From positions 48,784,495-48,848,494 of the forward strand of contig CM063510.1 in the NCBI GenBank assembly GCA_032207245.1: a stretch of DNA of 64,000 nucleotides. The letters are read 5' to 3'. Under the pieces are notes generated by a model that had not been told where the DNA came from, did not search any database, and saw only the letters and a list, made by a program, of their open reading frames with translations. Below are positions 1-11,604 of this stretch, in pieces. The translations under genes and the position numbers were made by a program. Position 1 is the stretch's first letter; each line of letters opens with the position of its first letter. This DNA comes from Pardosa pseudoannulata. Taxonomy: Eukaryota > Arthropoda > Arachnida > Araneae > Lycosidae.

Positions 1-515
1 ATGATTGCATAATAATGCATAACATCCAATGCACTTCGACCTATTCGAATTTATAAAATTTTCGAATATATAAAACAGCTAAAATATTTAATTTTGATTG
101 ACCATTTCGTAAATAATTTTTTACACGCTTTTCAAAATAGCATTTTGGCTGAGCCATTAAAAAAAACCGAGCTTTAGAAATTTGCCTGAATTTGCCAATG
201 ATAAGGCACGCATGTTGGACACAAAAATAGTAAGTCTGATCTTTCAGTAATAAGTCTAAATATTAATACTGCCTAGCTATATTAATATTTCTGATGTTTA
301 TCTGAAGAAACTGCAGAGATATATCTGTAGAAAGAAATAGAATGTCACGTGCCACTGAAAGTATCTGTGCTAAGAATGCCTAATGGGTATGCCACTAGAA
401 CGCAAAAATTTCTTTAAGTAATGGTTCACGCTTGTGTGACACCAAACATCAAGGAAATAAATAAATCAGTTATTCTCAGTAGAGTTTAGGTTTGGAAATG
501 AAGCTTATGTTTCGA
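1..515. other. AT-rich DNA, nothing recognised
   Basis: No open frame, RNA gene or clear repeat is visible. Composition is the AT-rich background of the window. Confidence 0.6.
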
Positions 516-535
516 TTAGTGTCTCCAGACACTAA
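516..535. repeat. Perfect short palindrome
   Basis: TTAGTGTCT, CC, AGACACTAA gives two exact 9-bp arms around a 2-bp centre. It sits at the edge of a slightly GC-richer stretch (about 516-720) that has no convincing open frame. It may be a dimeric protein-binding site, or chance. Confidence 0.5.
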
Positions 536-877
536 GGCGACGCAATGAAGGAAGCCCAGCCATGACGCAATTTCAATTGTCTCAGGGATAGCAAACTTCC
601 TTCTTCACGGCGACGAAATTTCTGGACACCCCTAGAGCTACGTGCATACCTTGGAGGGAATCTAATTTCATCTCGTTGAGTTTATTTCGCCTGCCGATAC
701 GCTTGCTTCACTGTGCACACTTTTGTACTTGATTCTACACATTTTTTAAGGGAAATTCTTTAAGGATCCTATATGAAATAGCATAATTGTGACAGCAGTA
801 GCGTTGTAGTCAACACAAATTAAGGATAGTGAATTCTGATCATATAAATAAATTGATTTAAAAGAGTCAGATAAATA

Positions 878-945
878 CAGTAGCCCTTCGTTACATCGCA
901 CTTCGATATATCTCTTATTGGGATATATCGCGCTTTTTCTGTTGA
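878..945 (+). mobile_element. pogo/Tigger-like terminal fragment (degenerate)
   Basis: The stretch begins CAGTAGCCCTTCGTTACATC and continues with CTTCGATATATC. This resembles the CAGTA...TCGATATAACG ends of pogo/Tigger-type elements. CGATATATC (904-912) and GATATATCG (922-930) form a small hairpin. No matching far end or transposase was found, so this is a fragment at best. The minus-strand frames here (746-1023) are unlike any protein I know. Confidence 0.3.
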
Positions 946-1238
946 ATGAAAGCGTAAATACACATGTGTATTTGTACATAAAACTAAAAAAGTAAATAGA
1001 ACTTTTGTTTTCTTATTATTCAAGTGATTTTTTTATTACTGTACTTACACTACTAACTTATTATTCTATTTTTTTTAAGTGCATATGTTCATAAAAGTAA
1101 ACTTTTACTATATCGGCTTCGAAAACTATAGCGATTTTGTATTTTTTCACGATAACCACGTATAGCAAGGAGTTACTATATATATATTATTACAATATAC
1201 ATATATATCATTTAAAATCTTATCCAAAAGAGGTACAC

Positions 1239-1391
1239 CGGATGATTGCCAAATGACAGGCGCTGGGGTCCCCTGGTTCGAATTCCGCTTCTGGTATTGA
1301 TGTTCGTAGCCGTTCGGCTTTAAGCAATGGGTACTGGTCTCATTAGTCCTCGTGTTGCAAAAAAGTAGACCGTAGTTCTCCAAACAAAACT
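1239..1391 (+). mobile_element. tRNA-derived SINE, family S1, with 13-bp target-site duplication
   Basis: The element has a tRNA-like head with a B-box-like GGTTCGAATTC, then a family-specific body (GTTCGTAGCC, TTAAGCA, CTCATTAGTCCTCGTGTTGC) and a 3' tail GTAGACCGTAG...CTCCAAACAAAAC. It is flanked by the exact 13-bp direct repeat AAAAGAGGTACAC at 1226-1238 and 1392-1404. That repeat is the hallmark of target-primed retroposition. The A-box part of the head is diverged. The copy encodes no protein; the minus-strand frame at 1147-1383 is a shadow. Confidence 0.88.
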
Positions 1392-1404
1392 AAAAGAGGT
1401 ACAC

Positions 1405-2334
1405 AAATGAATCAAATAGATTTTTAAACTAATTTCGTCACAGTTGTTTTGTTCTAAATTTATCAAGGTTATTTTCATGAGATAAAGATGTATGTGACAA
1501 GTTCATAAAGCCTAATGGACTTATTCTTTTGATGCATTGCAAACTTACTCTTAACATAAAACGGTGATAAACATACAAAACAATATTTTTCAAACAGAAA
1601 TAATTAAAAGTTGCCTTTCTGTGTTAAATATTTTTATTTATAATTCAGTAAAGTTTTTTACTTTTATGTTATTTTAACTTACAATGCTCGAGTGTCTAAT
1701 GCACGATGTGTAAATCGCGATAACTAATCGTTCATTTTGTGTTAGTCGATATTTATTTTTTGAAATATTAAATAAGTAGAACAAGAAGATGAAAAATTAT
1801 TCCACGGAGCAACCAGATATGCATACAAAAATATGTAAATCAAAAGAATGAAACACTTTCTCCTGTGCGACAGAGAGCCTACGTAAATCTCAATATTTAA
1901 TGCGAACTGGGAATGAGAATTAGACCGTAACTATTCATTGTTTGAAAGTTTTACATCTTAATCTCTGGATCTATTATAATTTTTAACAATCTATATGAAA
2001 GAATATTCACTTAAAAACAATTCCAGTCCACAAATTATTAACATAAACACCTGAAAAATTATTTGCATAAATAAAATCTATTAATGGAATAAATACAATC
2101 GAAGAAAATCTTTACAGAATGTTAAAATCATTACGAATCTTCTTTTCATCTGTAAAAGTTCTTTCTTGATTTTTTTTAAATTTTTTTATTTTTAAGAGTT
2201 TTCATAGCTGTACATATTAAATAAAGATTAATATGTCACAAATTTCAAATTTTATAGGAGAGCAGAGTAAAGAACTTTTACAGATTTGTTGCAATTCGCC
2301 ATATTTAGTAAAAATCTTTATAAATATCTTTGAT
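1405..2334. other. AT-rich DNA, nothing recognised
   Basis: Runs of A/T-rich sequence without open frames of interest, hairpins or repeat copies that I could detect. Confidence 0.6.
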
Positions 2335-2342
2335 GTAATAGG

Positions 2343-2484
2343 CTTGGTTGGTTTATTTAGAGCTTTACGGTCTAATGTTTTGCTACACGAAGGCTAATGA
2401 GACAGAGATTTGCAGCTTAAAGCCGATTCCGAAAGGCTATGAACTTCCATACCATCAGAGGGATTCGACCCCACGAACTCCGGG
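2343..2484 (-). mobile_element. tRNA-derived SINE, family S1, 5'-truncated copy
   Basis: This is the reverse-orientation copy: tail complement GAGCTTTACGGTCTA, body complement CACGAAGGCTAATGAGAC, and B-box complement GGGATTCGACCCCAC. The head stops after the CGAACTCCGG region, so the A box is missing. GTAATAGG occurs on both sides (2335-2342 and 2485-2492), consistent with a short target-site duplication. Confidence 0.8.
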
Positions 2485-2897
2485 GTAATAGGTCTCAATG
2501 CATTCGTTTGATTTGATGTTATAGGGAAGGCGTGGTATCTGTAAACATAAAAAAGGGAAATTTTTAAAAATTATTTCAAAATAGGTGTTTTTACAGAATT
2601 ATGTTGATTCACAATTTTCATCCTATTCTCTAAATATCTCATTTTTATGAAATAGAATTAATGCTTTTATCACGTAATAGAGAAGAATAAATTATACATA
2701 AATCTTAAAAAAAAAACATTGATTATAACTTCATACAGCATATTTTATCTGAAATTAAAAAAACTTGCCAAAATGTGGTATAAAACGACACTAGTATGAA
2801 AAACATATTGAAACGTGAAATGAACGAAATAAAAATTTTGCTACAGAACTGCAAGCATTCATTTTCTGGGTTGAATGCTTGCCGTTTCAGTTTTCAA

Positions 2898-3082
2898 AAG
2901 TTTGGGTTGGTTGGTTCGGTTGGGAGCGCTACAGTCTACTATTTTGCTACACCACGATTAATGACACCGAGCCCTGCTACTTAAAGCCGATTCCTGAAGG
3001 CTACAAACTTCCATGCCAGCAGAGAGATTCGAATCCCACAAACTCCGGTATTAAGGAGCAGCTGTCTATTCTTTGAAGTATC
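2898..3082 (-). mobile_element. tRNA-derived SINE, family S1
   Basis: The reverse copy carries GGGAGCGCTACAGTCTACT, CTTAAAGCCGATTCCTGAAG and the B-box complement GATTCGAATCCC. Beyond CAAACTCCGG it runs into a diverged A-box half, so it looks fuller at its head than the neighbour at 2.34 kb. No clear target-site duplication was seen. The overlapping plus-strand frames (2796-3076) are read from the SINE and are not genes. Confidence 0.82.
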
Positions 3083-3438
3083 TATTCCTATACCTTCGGC
3101 GATCATTTGGATGGAGGCAGTAGGAAAGATGTAGTGGTTTCATTCCTGGTTTCATTTTCATAAGTTTTCCATCTTCTAGATTGATAAAAATTAAAACTTT
3201 TTCAAATGATAATTAACGTGTTATTACTAAAAATGTTTCTTTTTTAAAAATGGGTATTGTACCCTTTACACCTGATGTACAGATACACTTAAAATATCTT
3301 TTCAAATAAAAAAATATCGTTTTTTACCAATTGGCAACTTTGACTACTGGGAATCTATTCGAAAGCTCTTTGGTGTTGTTCATCGAAAGGAGCAGTTAGG
3401 GAATGTAGTAAGGAATGCACGTGATACGTGATTGATTC

Positions 3439-3615
3439 CTAGATGGCCAGCAAAGTCGTCAGGAGTGAGCGGTAAGTAAACCCGCGGTTAATTCCTTTGA
3501 TTCGTAATACTAAGCTGCCATCTCTGTAATCCCATCTTACAAGATACTTCCGATGATAACTATCCCGTAACGCATCCATCTCCGAGCGAATGCAAGAGGC
3601 TACTGGGAGGCGCAT
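3439..3615 (-). CDS. Unrecognised 58-codon frame in a GC-richer island (weak candidate)
   Basis: On the minus strand an ATG inside the palindrome GCGCATGCG (3611-3617) opens a 58-codon frame ending at TAG (3439-3441). The predicted peptide has a basic/aromatic centre (YHRKYLVRWDYRDG). The plus strand offers a competing reading: ATG at 3443 starts MASKVVRSER, which runs directly into the donor-like GCG|GTAAGTA at 3472. GCGCATGCG also matches the NRF1 consensus common in promoters. The island (about 3360-3680) stands out in composition, but I recognise no family. It could equally be a promoter or an old repeat. Confidence 0.15.
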   Translation of the reverse strand: MRLPVASCIRSEMDALRDSYHRKYLVRWDYRDGSLVLRIKGINRGFTYRSLLTTLLAI

Positions 3616-3689
3616 GCGTGTCCGAAGCAGTATCGGTCATTGACCTCGTAATATGCTCGGCTCTAGGAAGAAATATTTTCTATAATACA

Positions 3690-4721
3690 TTCTCGCCGAT
3701 CATGCAGTGATGCTCAGGCATGCCATTTCTTATTCTATGCATGGGAATATACTCCTCTTCTATCTACACCAGTGTCTAAGTAATTTTAAATCAGGAACAA
3801 TTATCGTATCAGATTTTTATGAAATAAACTAAATATAATGCAATATTAATGCTTTGTAGTGTATAAATGTATAAAGTATCTTTTATTGATAAATAATTTA
3901 TTGTATTATACTTTATTATCTATTTATTTATAAGATAATATTTGAAGTACAATATTTAAATAAAATATTTGATATTTACAACTCATGCTCCGACGAAAAA
4001 TATATATTTTATTATTTCTTGATAATATAAAAGTTGTGGACTACAACTAAAGATGTAATGGAATACAATCTAAGTTATAAGGTAATAAATTTCAGAGATA
4101 TGCTTGTTTTAAGAATCCTATTTGTTTATTTTTAAAACAGTGTTTGTATATGAACCTATAAAAGCTAATTTAACATTTTAAGAAAAATCTCACATGTCTA
4201 AACCTATAGCCCATAACTTTCTTAACACATGTAATGCATATTAAAACTTTCTTGAAGATATGCCTATAACTTATTAAGTTATCATACAGACGTAACTAAG
4301 TATTCGAGAAAATCTCAGTCTTCACAAAATACATTTAAAGCTATACTTTAAACATATTCATGGTTTATCAGTTAGTGTAAAAATAGTTATAACTATGATT
4401 CTAATGAACATAAAAAAAACCAATAGTTCTTATGGATCCAAACTAGCTATATAATAAATGTAGTCGAATAAATACTTGAAGGGGACTATAACCTTATTTA
4501 GATGATATTATTAATTGTCAATTTTTCTTCCTTAAATATATTTTGACATCCCTAGTACATTGTTTTAACACAAACCGTCAATTAGAAGTGCTTTAAAACC
4601 ATTTTATTGCTTTATATGTTTAAACTAAATCTTTTTACCGTTCTTTAAATTGATTTTTTTTCAAATTGCTATTTTTGTATGCATGTTTGTGTTTAAAATA
4701 CCAAACCTTTGATTGAATGTG
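3690..4721. other. AT-rich DNA, nothing recognised
   Basis: Low-complexity A/T-rich sequence with no supported features. Confidence 0.6.
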
Positions 4722-4832
4722 TCAAATATTTCGCCATCGCGTGAGAAATTCGAGCATTCTCACTGAAAAGGAATTGTAAACTGAATCCGTTGCTTTTTCA
4801 ACGTGTAAGGGTTGATATGTGATAAGACCTTT
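4722..4832 (+). repeat. Dispersed module M (single copy)
   Basis: GAGAAATTCGAGCATTCTC, then GTAAACTGAATCCGTTGC, TTTTTCAACGTGTAAGGGTT and GATATGTGATAAG parallel the modules at 32.29-32.44 kb and 46.48-46.74 kb. The module appears as a single copy here, a tandem pair at 32 kb and an inverted pair at 46 kb. It contains no open frame. Its class (satellite unit or MITE half) is unresolved. Confidence 0.65.
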
Positions 4833-5198
4833 AATGTGTTTTTTTAGCATAAAAGCGATGATAATTAATGTTGATTGAGACAAATAACGCTATTTTGAGT
4901 TACATGTGAATAATAACTGTTAAATCTGTATTATTATACGTTTACGGCATACATCTTCTTTGAACCTTAATTCAATTCGTAACAATCGGTCTTAAACGCC
5001 GCGTGTTAAAGGCAAATAAAAAAGAGATTATATGTTTGAATACTATATAGTTTCTATATAGTATGTATACTGCCTACCATAAAATAATGCTATCAGAGAT
5101 TATAAGAAAAAGATTAGGAATGCTGCTAACAATCATCATTAACGGTGTGTGCCGTTCTTTTTACCATTAACTGTCACGAAACATTTGCATTCATTTAA

Positions 5199-5839
5199 CA
5201 CTTGGCATGCGGGTATACTTCACCACCAACTTCGCGCCAGCAGTTGGCGTTTTTTCGTGAATCGCGCGAAAGTTTAGTTATTCAGAAAAATCGCAGTAAA
5301 TCGAAAACTACTTTGCTTTTATGAATGAAACTTTTTTATATTACAGTTTAATATATACTGTTTGATTATTTAACAAAAAAAAATATTTTTCCGAAATCAC
5401 AAAAATAAACGTTTTATAAAATTAAAGTCCGATAATCTGTCACCGCTTGTTTCTTCACCACTCTCATTGTCCCAACGGCTCATTTTATCAATTTTGTATT
5501 CAACAATAATAAACCAAGCTTCAAATAGACAAAACACGATTTGTACGTTCTGGAGCTAGGAATTCGATTGAAGACGAAATAACGCAACAAAAGACCGAGT
5601 CACTCGACAATCATAACTTGTGGAAAGAAACAATGCAAAGCGTTGCATAGCAACGCAAACAACATATAATTATACGTATAATTATACGTATATCACACAT
5701 ACATGTTATACGTATTTAGTATATTTGTGGTGGTTAGCGGGTATCCACCACAAATCTACTAAGTACGTATTTTTACGTGACCCGTGTTCCAGTGACAGAC
5801 TGCAAAAAACGTAAAAATACGTTGCCCGCAAGCGAAGTG
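5199..5839. mobile_element. piggyBac-like MITE, 641 bp, TTAA target sites
   Basis: The left end is TTAA (5195-5198) followed by CACTTGGCATGCGGG. The right end is CCCGCAAGCGAAGTG followed by TTAA (5840-5843). The inverted termini match at most positions, and the TTAA duplication is diagnostic of piggyBac-type insertion. Inside are a long hairpin (5711-5767) and two copies of ACGTATTTTTACGT in opposite senses near the right end. No transposase remains; frames at 5620-6020 are shadows. It would need a transposase supplied in trans. Confidence 0.82.
5711..5767. repeat. Near-perfect hairpin inside the piggyBac-like MITE
   Basis: The arms 5711-5733 and 5745-5767 match at 21 of 23 positions around an 11-bp loop. 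The core TTTGTGGTGG / CCACCACAAA is exact. It lies about 80 bp from the right terminus and may be a subterminal transposase-binding region (inference). Confidence 0.85.
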
Positions 5840-6044
5840 TTAAACACATGTACGCTTCTTTGATAAACGGGAATAAATTTTTAAATAACGGGATGACACC
5901 GTAATTAACCCATAACCGAAATACTGATAAAAATGCTTTATACAAATTTTTAAATGTAAAACTTACTGAGGTGTTTAATTGATAAAATATACAAGAATGT
6001 GGAGTCCCGTAACTACGCATTCATGAAATAATTGGATGAAATAT

Positions 6045-6262
6045 AGTTTAGAGTAAAGAATCATTAGAAAAGTGGACATAAAGTGCTTTCAGATTCCTAA
6101 GAAATGTGGATCGTATATAGTTCAGTATAAAGAATCATTAAAAACGTGAACAAAGTGCTTTGAGTCCCCAAGCATTATATTGAATCCTCTGTAGTTCAGA
6201 ATAAAGAATCATTAGAAAAGCGGATGTGAAATATTTTCAAATCCCCAAGCATTATAAAATGA
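6045..6262 (+). repeat. Tandem repeat, 3 x 74 bp, diverged
   Basis: Units start at 6045, 6119 and 6193 with AGTT(T/C)AG...TAAAGAATCATTA, followed by GTGCTTT- and CCCCAAGCATTATA-type segments. Spacing is exactly 74 bp twice. The units have diverged by many substitutions. No open frame follows the period. Confidence 0.88.
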
Positions 6263-7487
6263 TTTTATCAGATTCTTTTTTTTTTATTTTAAGCATGAAG
6301 TTAATTCAAATTTACAATAAAATAGCATCAGTCTTAAAAATAGAATGAAATGTGGGATGCATGAAATAAAAATTTTCCTACAGACCTGCATGCAGTCCTT
6401 TTATCTTCTGGGTTAATAAGAATAAAAACTCTTTTTCAAATGGTAACGTTTTTTTACAATGAATTAAACAGACAGGAAACTTGTATAGTCAAAATATTTT
6501 GTTTTTAACCAACTTCATTAAAAATGTAGCATGTCGTTAAAAGTATATTTATGCAAAAGTAGTTAAAATCAAAGGATAAAATGTTAATTATTTTAAGAAA
6601 TAAGAGGACTTCAAAATTATAGAATTAGAACAAAAAGTCAAACTAAGCTATACTTCATAATGAAATGAATATTTTTCAGTTTAATTGTTTTCTTTTTTAA
6701 AAAATACTTCTTTTCGTACTTCCTTATTTAAAAACTAAAAGTCATGCTGTGCAATTTGATATTTTTGACATTGTATTAAAGACATCAAAAGGCTATATGT
6801 GTATTACTTTTTTTTTTATCAGTCTCTTAAATTTTTGGACATTATTCATTAGCATGTGTGTCATAAAACTGGATATCTATATATTTAAAACGCAAGGCGT
6901 TTCCTTTCGAGAGCAGGAACTAATTCATCGATCTTTCCCATTTCGATTTTAAATGGCAAAGATCGATTGTAATATTTGATTTTAATTGTCTATTACATTT
7001 GTTTTTAATTTCGATTTTCATGTTTGTTCACAGATGGGCAAACGTTTGTTTTTGTGAAAATAGTTGTCATTGATTCACTAGAATTTTGAATTAAAGTTAA
7101 CATTTGTTCGCATACTCATTACATCAGGGAACGTGCACATGCCCAGTGCAATGGGTGTTTTTCTCTGCATATAGCTAAATCCAGTTTTCCCATGTCTTTA
7201 TTTATCACTTGAAGAGTTGACGCTGAAATTTTTTTCGCAAACACAGTTCTATTTTTCTACATGTTTTGTGGAAGTTTATTTTTAAAAATGGATACTCCGA
7301 ATTATGTTCGTAAACCTTTATTAGGCACTGAAAATTTCTTACCAGAAATGTTTTCGACGTCCAAGTGACCTTGAAAACATTCTCATGAGCTCAAAATACA
7401 TTTATCTCTAATATTTCAAACTTGTGAAGAAATAATATTTCTGGATCAATAAAGATACAAGCCTGAACTTTTTTTGCTATTATGATT
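6263..7487. other. AT-rich DNA, nothing recognised
   Basis: A 67-codon plus frame at 6749-6952 is hydrophobic and AT-driven with no family resemblance, so it is not called as a gene. No repeats or RNA genes were seen. Confidence 0.55.
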
Positions 7488-7780
7488 CCTCTACAGTATG
7501 GCCCATGTTGGGTCACTGCAATCATCACCCTTGCACCATTGTGTAGAGGGGAAAAGCTTATAGTGGTCGATGATGGTAAACGATGGAAATGGTGAATAGC
7601 TTTGGGAGCGCTTGCTCTCCAGTCATGTCAAAGACGCCAGCGCTTGCAAATGAAGTGCGCACTTGGTGGTCCATTTGCGTTTAAGCTGGCCCAGTGCATG
7701 AAAGTAACCATTCAAGGCCTGGTGATAGCCGCTATTATGATGACTTGTGCAGTGACCTATTGTGGGATATAGTGTAGAGA
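7488..7780. mobile_element. MITE family T, copy A (293 bp)
   Basis: The left end CCTCTACAGTATGGCCCATG...GGTCACTGCA and the reverse complement of the right end TCTCTACACTATATCCCACA...GGTCACTGCA form imperfect inverted repeats of about 35-40 bp. The interior (TGGTCGATGATGG; TGGCCCAGTGCATG; AACCATTCAAGG) matches copy B at 29.47 kb. No clear target-site duplication is visible, so the superfamily is not assigned. The minus frame at 7623-7832 is a shadow. Confidence 0.75.
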
Positions 7781-9229
7781 AGTCACTAGATGAAGGTAAA
7801 CGAATAATCGGGGAACAATAAATGCTGGACAAATAACGTTAGTTCTATAGGAATATATTTTGGGCAGCATGAAACGATCGATGTGGGAACTATAGACCAA
7901 GATTTAACTACAGTTGTTAAATATAGTATAAAAGTAAATTGTCTAATATGCAGTGCAGTAGCAGCTTTTTTTTATGAAATTTGTTAAATCATTGTTTTTA
8001 TGTAACTGTTTCGTTTTTAAATCACAAATTCCTTTCTTGTAGATTTTAGTGTCTTGTATGTTTTATCTAACAATATTATTTATACTCATTAAAAGAATAC
8101 AGTTAATTGTTGATTACAGTGAGATTCAAGATCCTTTGTTTCCTTAAACTCATTTAAGACATATGGAACAGGAAGAAAGTTTATCCGCATTTAAGCGTCA
8201 TAAATATTACACTATTATCTCCTAAGGATGTCCTGGTATCTCCTTCATTTATTGCAAACCTAATGAGAACTTGTTTATAATGGTAGATGTGATTTATGAA
8301 TCAATCTTTGACCTCAGAGTCTGTTACAAAGCTTTTCTTCCTTAATGAGGATTTGTGACATATGACTGTGTGAAATGTCACTAAGATTTTTAGATATGAC
8401 TGAAGTGTTCTTGTCTCATTTAAAAATTACTCCAAAGATACCATTCATTCGTGTGGGATCCTATCAACCTATATAACCAACCAATGGAATCGCTGACCTC
8501 TATAAATCTGGTTTTTGCTTTCGCTCCTGTCTTTTTTTAGTGTTTTGTTTAGCACCCAAACTGAGGCCCCTTTTGCCTTATTTACTTTCAAGCGTTTCGA
8601 TATAGCGTTTGCTTTCATTTCATTCTTCCTGTTAGTGAAACTGTTTTTTTTTTCATAGCTTTTGTTTTTTGCTATTTATTTTTGCGTGTGTGTGACCTAC
8701 ATAGTTTTTTTCGCCATGTGCCCGATTTTTTTAGAACTTTTTTCTCCAAATTCCCTACCAGAGAGTGAAAATTAGAGAGACGTGTCTCTTACAAGGAGGG
8801 CGGGAGAAGGGGAAAGGAAACGAAAGTGGTGAAAGTCCTGCAAAAGATCTGTGTGATAGATTTCCGAATAAACTAATTTTAATTAAGGTACGAAAAAAAT
8901 ATATAGTCGTTCACATGTGGGAAAAAATATATCCGTAGTTTCAGGAAAAAAATAGGAAACCCTTATTTTTTGTAAGGGTTTCTTGCATTTGCTTTTTCTT
9001 GAATTCAGCAAACCATCTGTCAGGAGTAAGTTTTTTCTCTTTTTTTTTTCATTTCGTCGGTATCTCGGCGTTTATTTTACTCCTTTGAAGCAAACCTATG
9101 TTTTTATCAAGTGACTTTTCCCATGATTTTACAAACAGCTCACTGGAAAAAGAAAGTTTTACTGGAATCGTATGTCACGTAGGAATTCTATTATAATTCT
9201 GAGACTTTTACTGCTTTTGTATTATGTTT
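7781..9229. other. AT-rich DNA, nothing recognised
   Basis: T-rich stretches (about 8500-8760 and 9000-9060) and a small purine-rich block (8761-8835) are visible. No gene, hairpin or repeat copy can be supported. Confidence 0.55.
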
Positions 9230-9394
9230 TATATATATATATACATATATATATATACATATATACATATATATACATATATATACATATATATATACAC
9301 ATATACATATATACATATATATACACACACATATATATATACATATATATACATATACATATATATGTATATATATACACACATATATATACAT

Positions 9395-9479
<85 letters not shown>

Positions 9480-9513
9480 ACATATGTACATATAATATAT
9501 ATATGTGTGTGTA
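9230..9513. repeat. Compound microsatellite (AT)n / (ATAC)n
   Basis: Alternating ATAT and ATAC/ACAC units over about 180 bp pass into a pure (AT)n core at 9407-9476 and then a short (GT)n tail. The 69- to 121-codon frames here on both strands are repeat translations (YIYIYI). Confidence 0.97.
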
Positions 9514-10165
9514 TGTCATAGGAAAATGGTATTCATATTGGATAGTTGCTACTACAGACATTCTTTACTTGGCCCGTATTAGTCTTTAAGTTTGACATGC
9601 TTTTAACAATTTAGAGATAAGATTAATTTCAAAGGTCAATAATGATTATGAGAAAAATTATATATATTTATATGTGTAATGTATTCAAAAATCCTAATGA
9701 GTAAATAAATTATTTTTCCCAATTTTAATTCCATATTGACATGAAAAAAAGAGCTTCAATCTAGAGAGTGCAACTACTTCTGATTTTTATCGATAAAATT
9801 CATTATACTCATTCATTATACATTTAAATAAAAAATTTCCTTATTTTATTTAAATTCTTATTTAAAAAAGATTTGAAAACATGTTTTAAAGGATTTTGCT
9901 AACTAATTAATGACTGGTTTATAAGTTAAAACTTAGCTAACGTATTTTTTTTCATGGGACAAAATGCAAAAATAACAATTTTTTTCTAACCTCTGTCGTC
10001 AATTGGCAACGGTAATATCGTTGAACTGTCATGTCACGTGATAGGGTCGAGGAAGAGGTTTTAATATAGATCTGGTGGCATGAATGAATGTGTATTTAAA
10101 ATTTAGTGACCTGATGACAAACAGTGAGGATCTGTATGAATCAAATACACATAAACAAAAGGATA

Positions 10166-10168
<3 letters not shown>
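9514..10168. other. AT-rich spacer between microsatellites
   Basis: Nothing recognised. An E-box-like GTCACGTGA lies near 10034, but an isolated six-base core has little weight. Confidence 0.5.
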
Positions 10169-10237
<69 letters not shown>

Positions 10238-10266
10238 TTATTTATTTATTTGTGTGTGTGTATAGA
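10169..10266. repeat. Microsatellite (TA)n with TTTA and GT tail
   Basis: Pure (TA) runs to about 10229, followed by TTTA repeats and (TG)n. The 61-codon plus frame ending here is mostly repeat translation. Confidence 0.95.
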
Positions 10267-11347
10267 TAAATAAAAAGACATATATAGTTTCATTATGTGT
10301 AAAGAACCTTTTTGCTTATTTACTATTTTTAGTAGGCTAATTATAAATTAATAATAATTTTTAAATGGATATTTTTTGGATATAGCCAATTAAAAACATT
10401 GAAGTTAACATTATGCCTTTTGTTAATGATATTTAATTGTCCTATATTTCTTTAAAATCACATGGTTCTTTGTTTAAAACATAGAAATTATATTTAAATA
10501 TTTAGCTAGAAGCTCATATTTAGACAGTAAAATAGAGGAGAAATTGTATTTTATCTTTAAAGTATAACACAGCCACTAATAGTATAGTAATTTCAAATTT
10601 TAATTTCTTTTCATATTGAGTTATGTGTACATTCTAATTAAAGGGATGTAAATCTTTCATGAAAGTTCTAAACTTGAACTCTAACGTTTTATTTATATTT
10701 TTTAAAAGAATAAATGAATCTCACTTTACCCTGTACATATATTTTCGCTTTGCGATTCCACACTTAGCAGGAAAAATGAACAAACGGTTTCTCCTTGTGT
10801 TTCATCCGTAGTTTTCTTTAAGGTTTCTTAGTTAACGATAATAATGGTTGCCAAGGAAACCAACTAAATAAAATTTTTTTACATGATTAAAATGCTGAGT
10901 TTATTTAAATATACTATAAAATTGTCATTTATATAAATTAATGATAAAAATGCAAAAATACTGAAACATTTAGATTTTCAATAATTTTACTTGGTGTTAT
11001 TATACAAGTATTTTCTTTTAAAAAATTCTGCACTTTATGAGAAATTTTGTCAGCAAGAATCCTTTTGTTTGCTAGAATGGCAACGTAAAAAAATTTAATT
11101 TTGGAATTTTACTGCCATTTATTAAGTGATTGTTCTCGTTATTGTAAGTTGAACTACCACTAAATAATATTTTGTGATTTAGGAAACGAAGCAAATCCCT
11201 GCAATGAAAAGTAAGGGATTTTTATTCATAATACGTTTTGATTTCTTATTTACTTTGTTGATTTGGGTACTACTTTTAAATAAGCTCAGTGTTTAAATAA
11301 AATTTACTATTTAACAAGTAAATGTGTTTAAAAATCAGCAAAATTTA

Positions 11348-11349
<2 letters not shown>
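10267..11349. other. AT-rich DNA, nothing recognised
   Basis: No supported gene, RNA or repeat. Confidence 0.6.
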
Positions 11350-11427
<78 letters not shown>

Positions 11428-11439
11428 TATATATATATT
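11350..11439. repeat. Microsatellite (TA)n
   Basis: About 75 bp of uninterrupted TA, followed by a short imperfect tail. Confidence 0.97.
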
Positions 11440-11604
11440 AAAAAAATATTTTTTTTTCTATATTCAAGTTTAGTTCATTCTTCATTTGTAAACAAACAGC
11501 TTTAATGCCGTTATTTAAATTTTGTTCGTAGTAAATTAAACACTTGTAAACTTGTTATGCATCTGTCAGCAGTATTTGATTGCATAGCAAGACACATTAG
11601 CTGT

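Noticed and set aside
9172..9589. Open frames up to 121 codons on both strands
   Set aside because: They translate (AT)n/(ATAC)n as alternating Tyr/Ile. A repeat read in any frame gives this.
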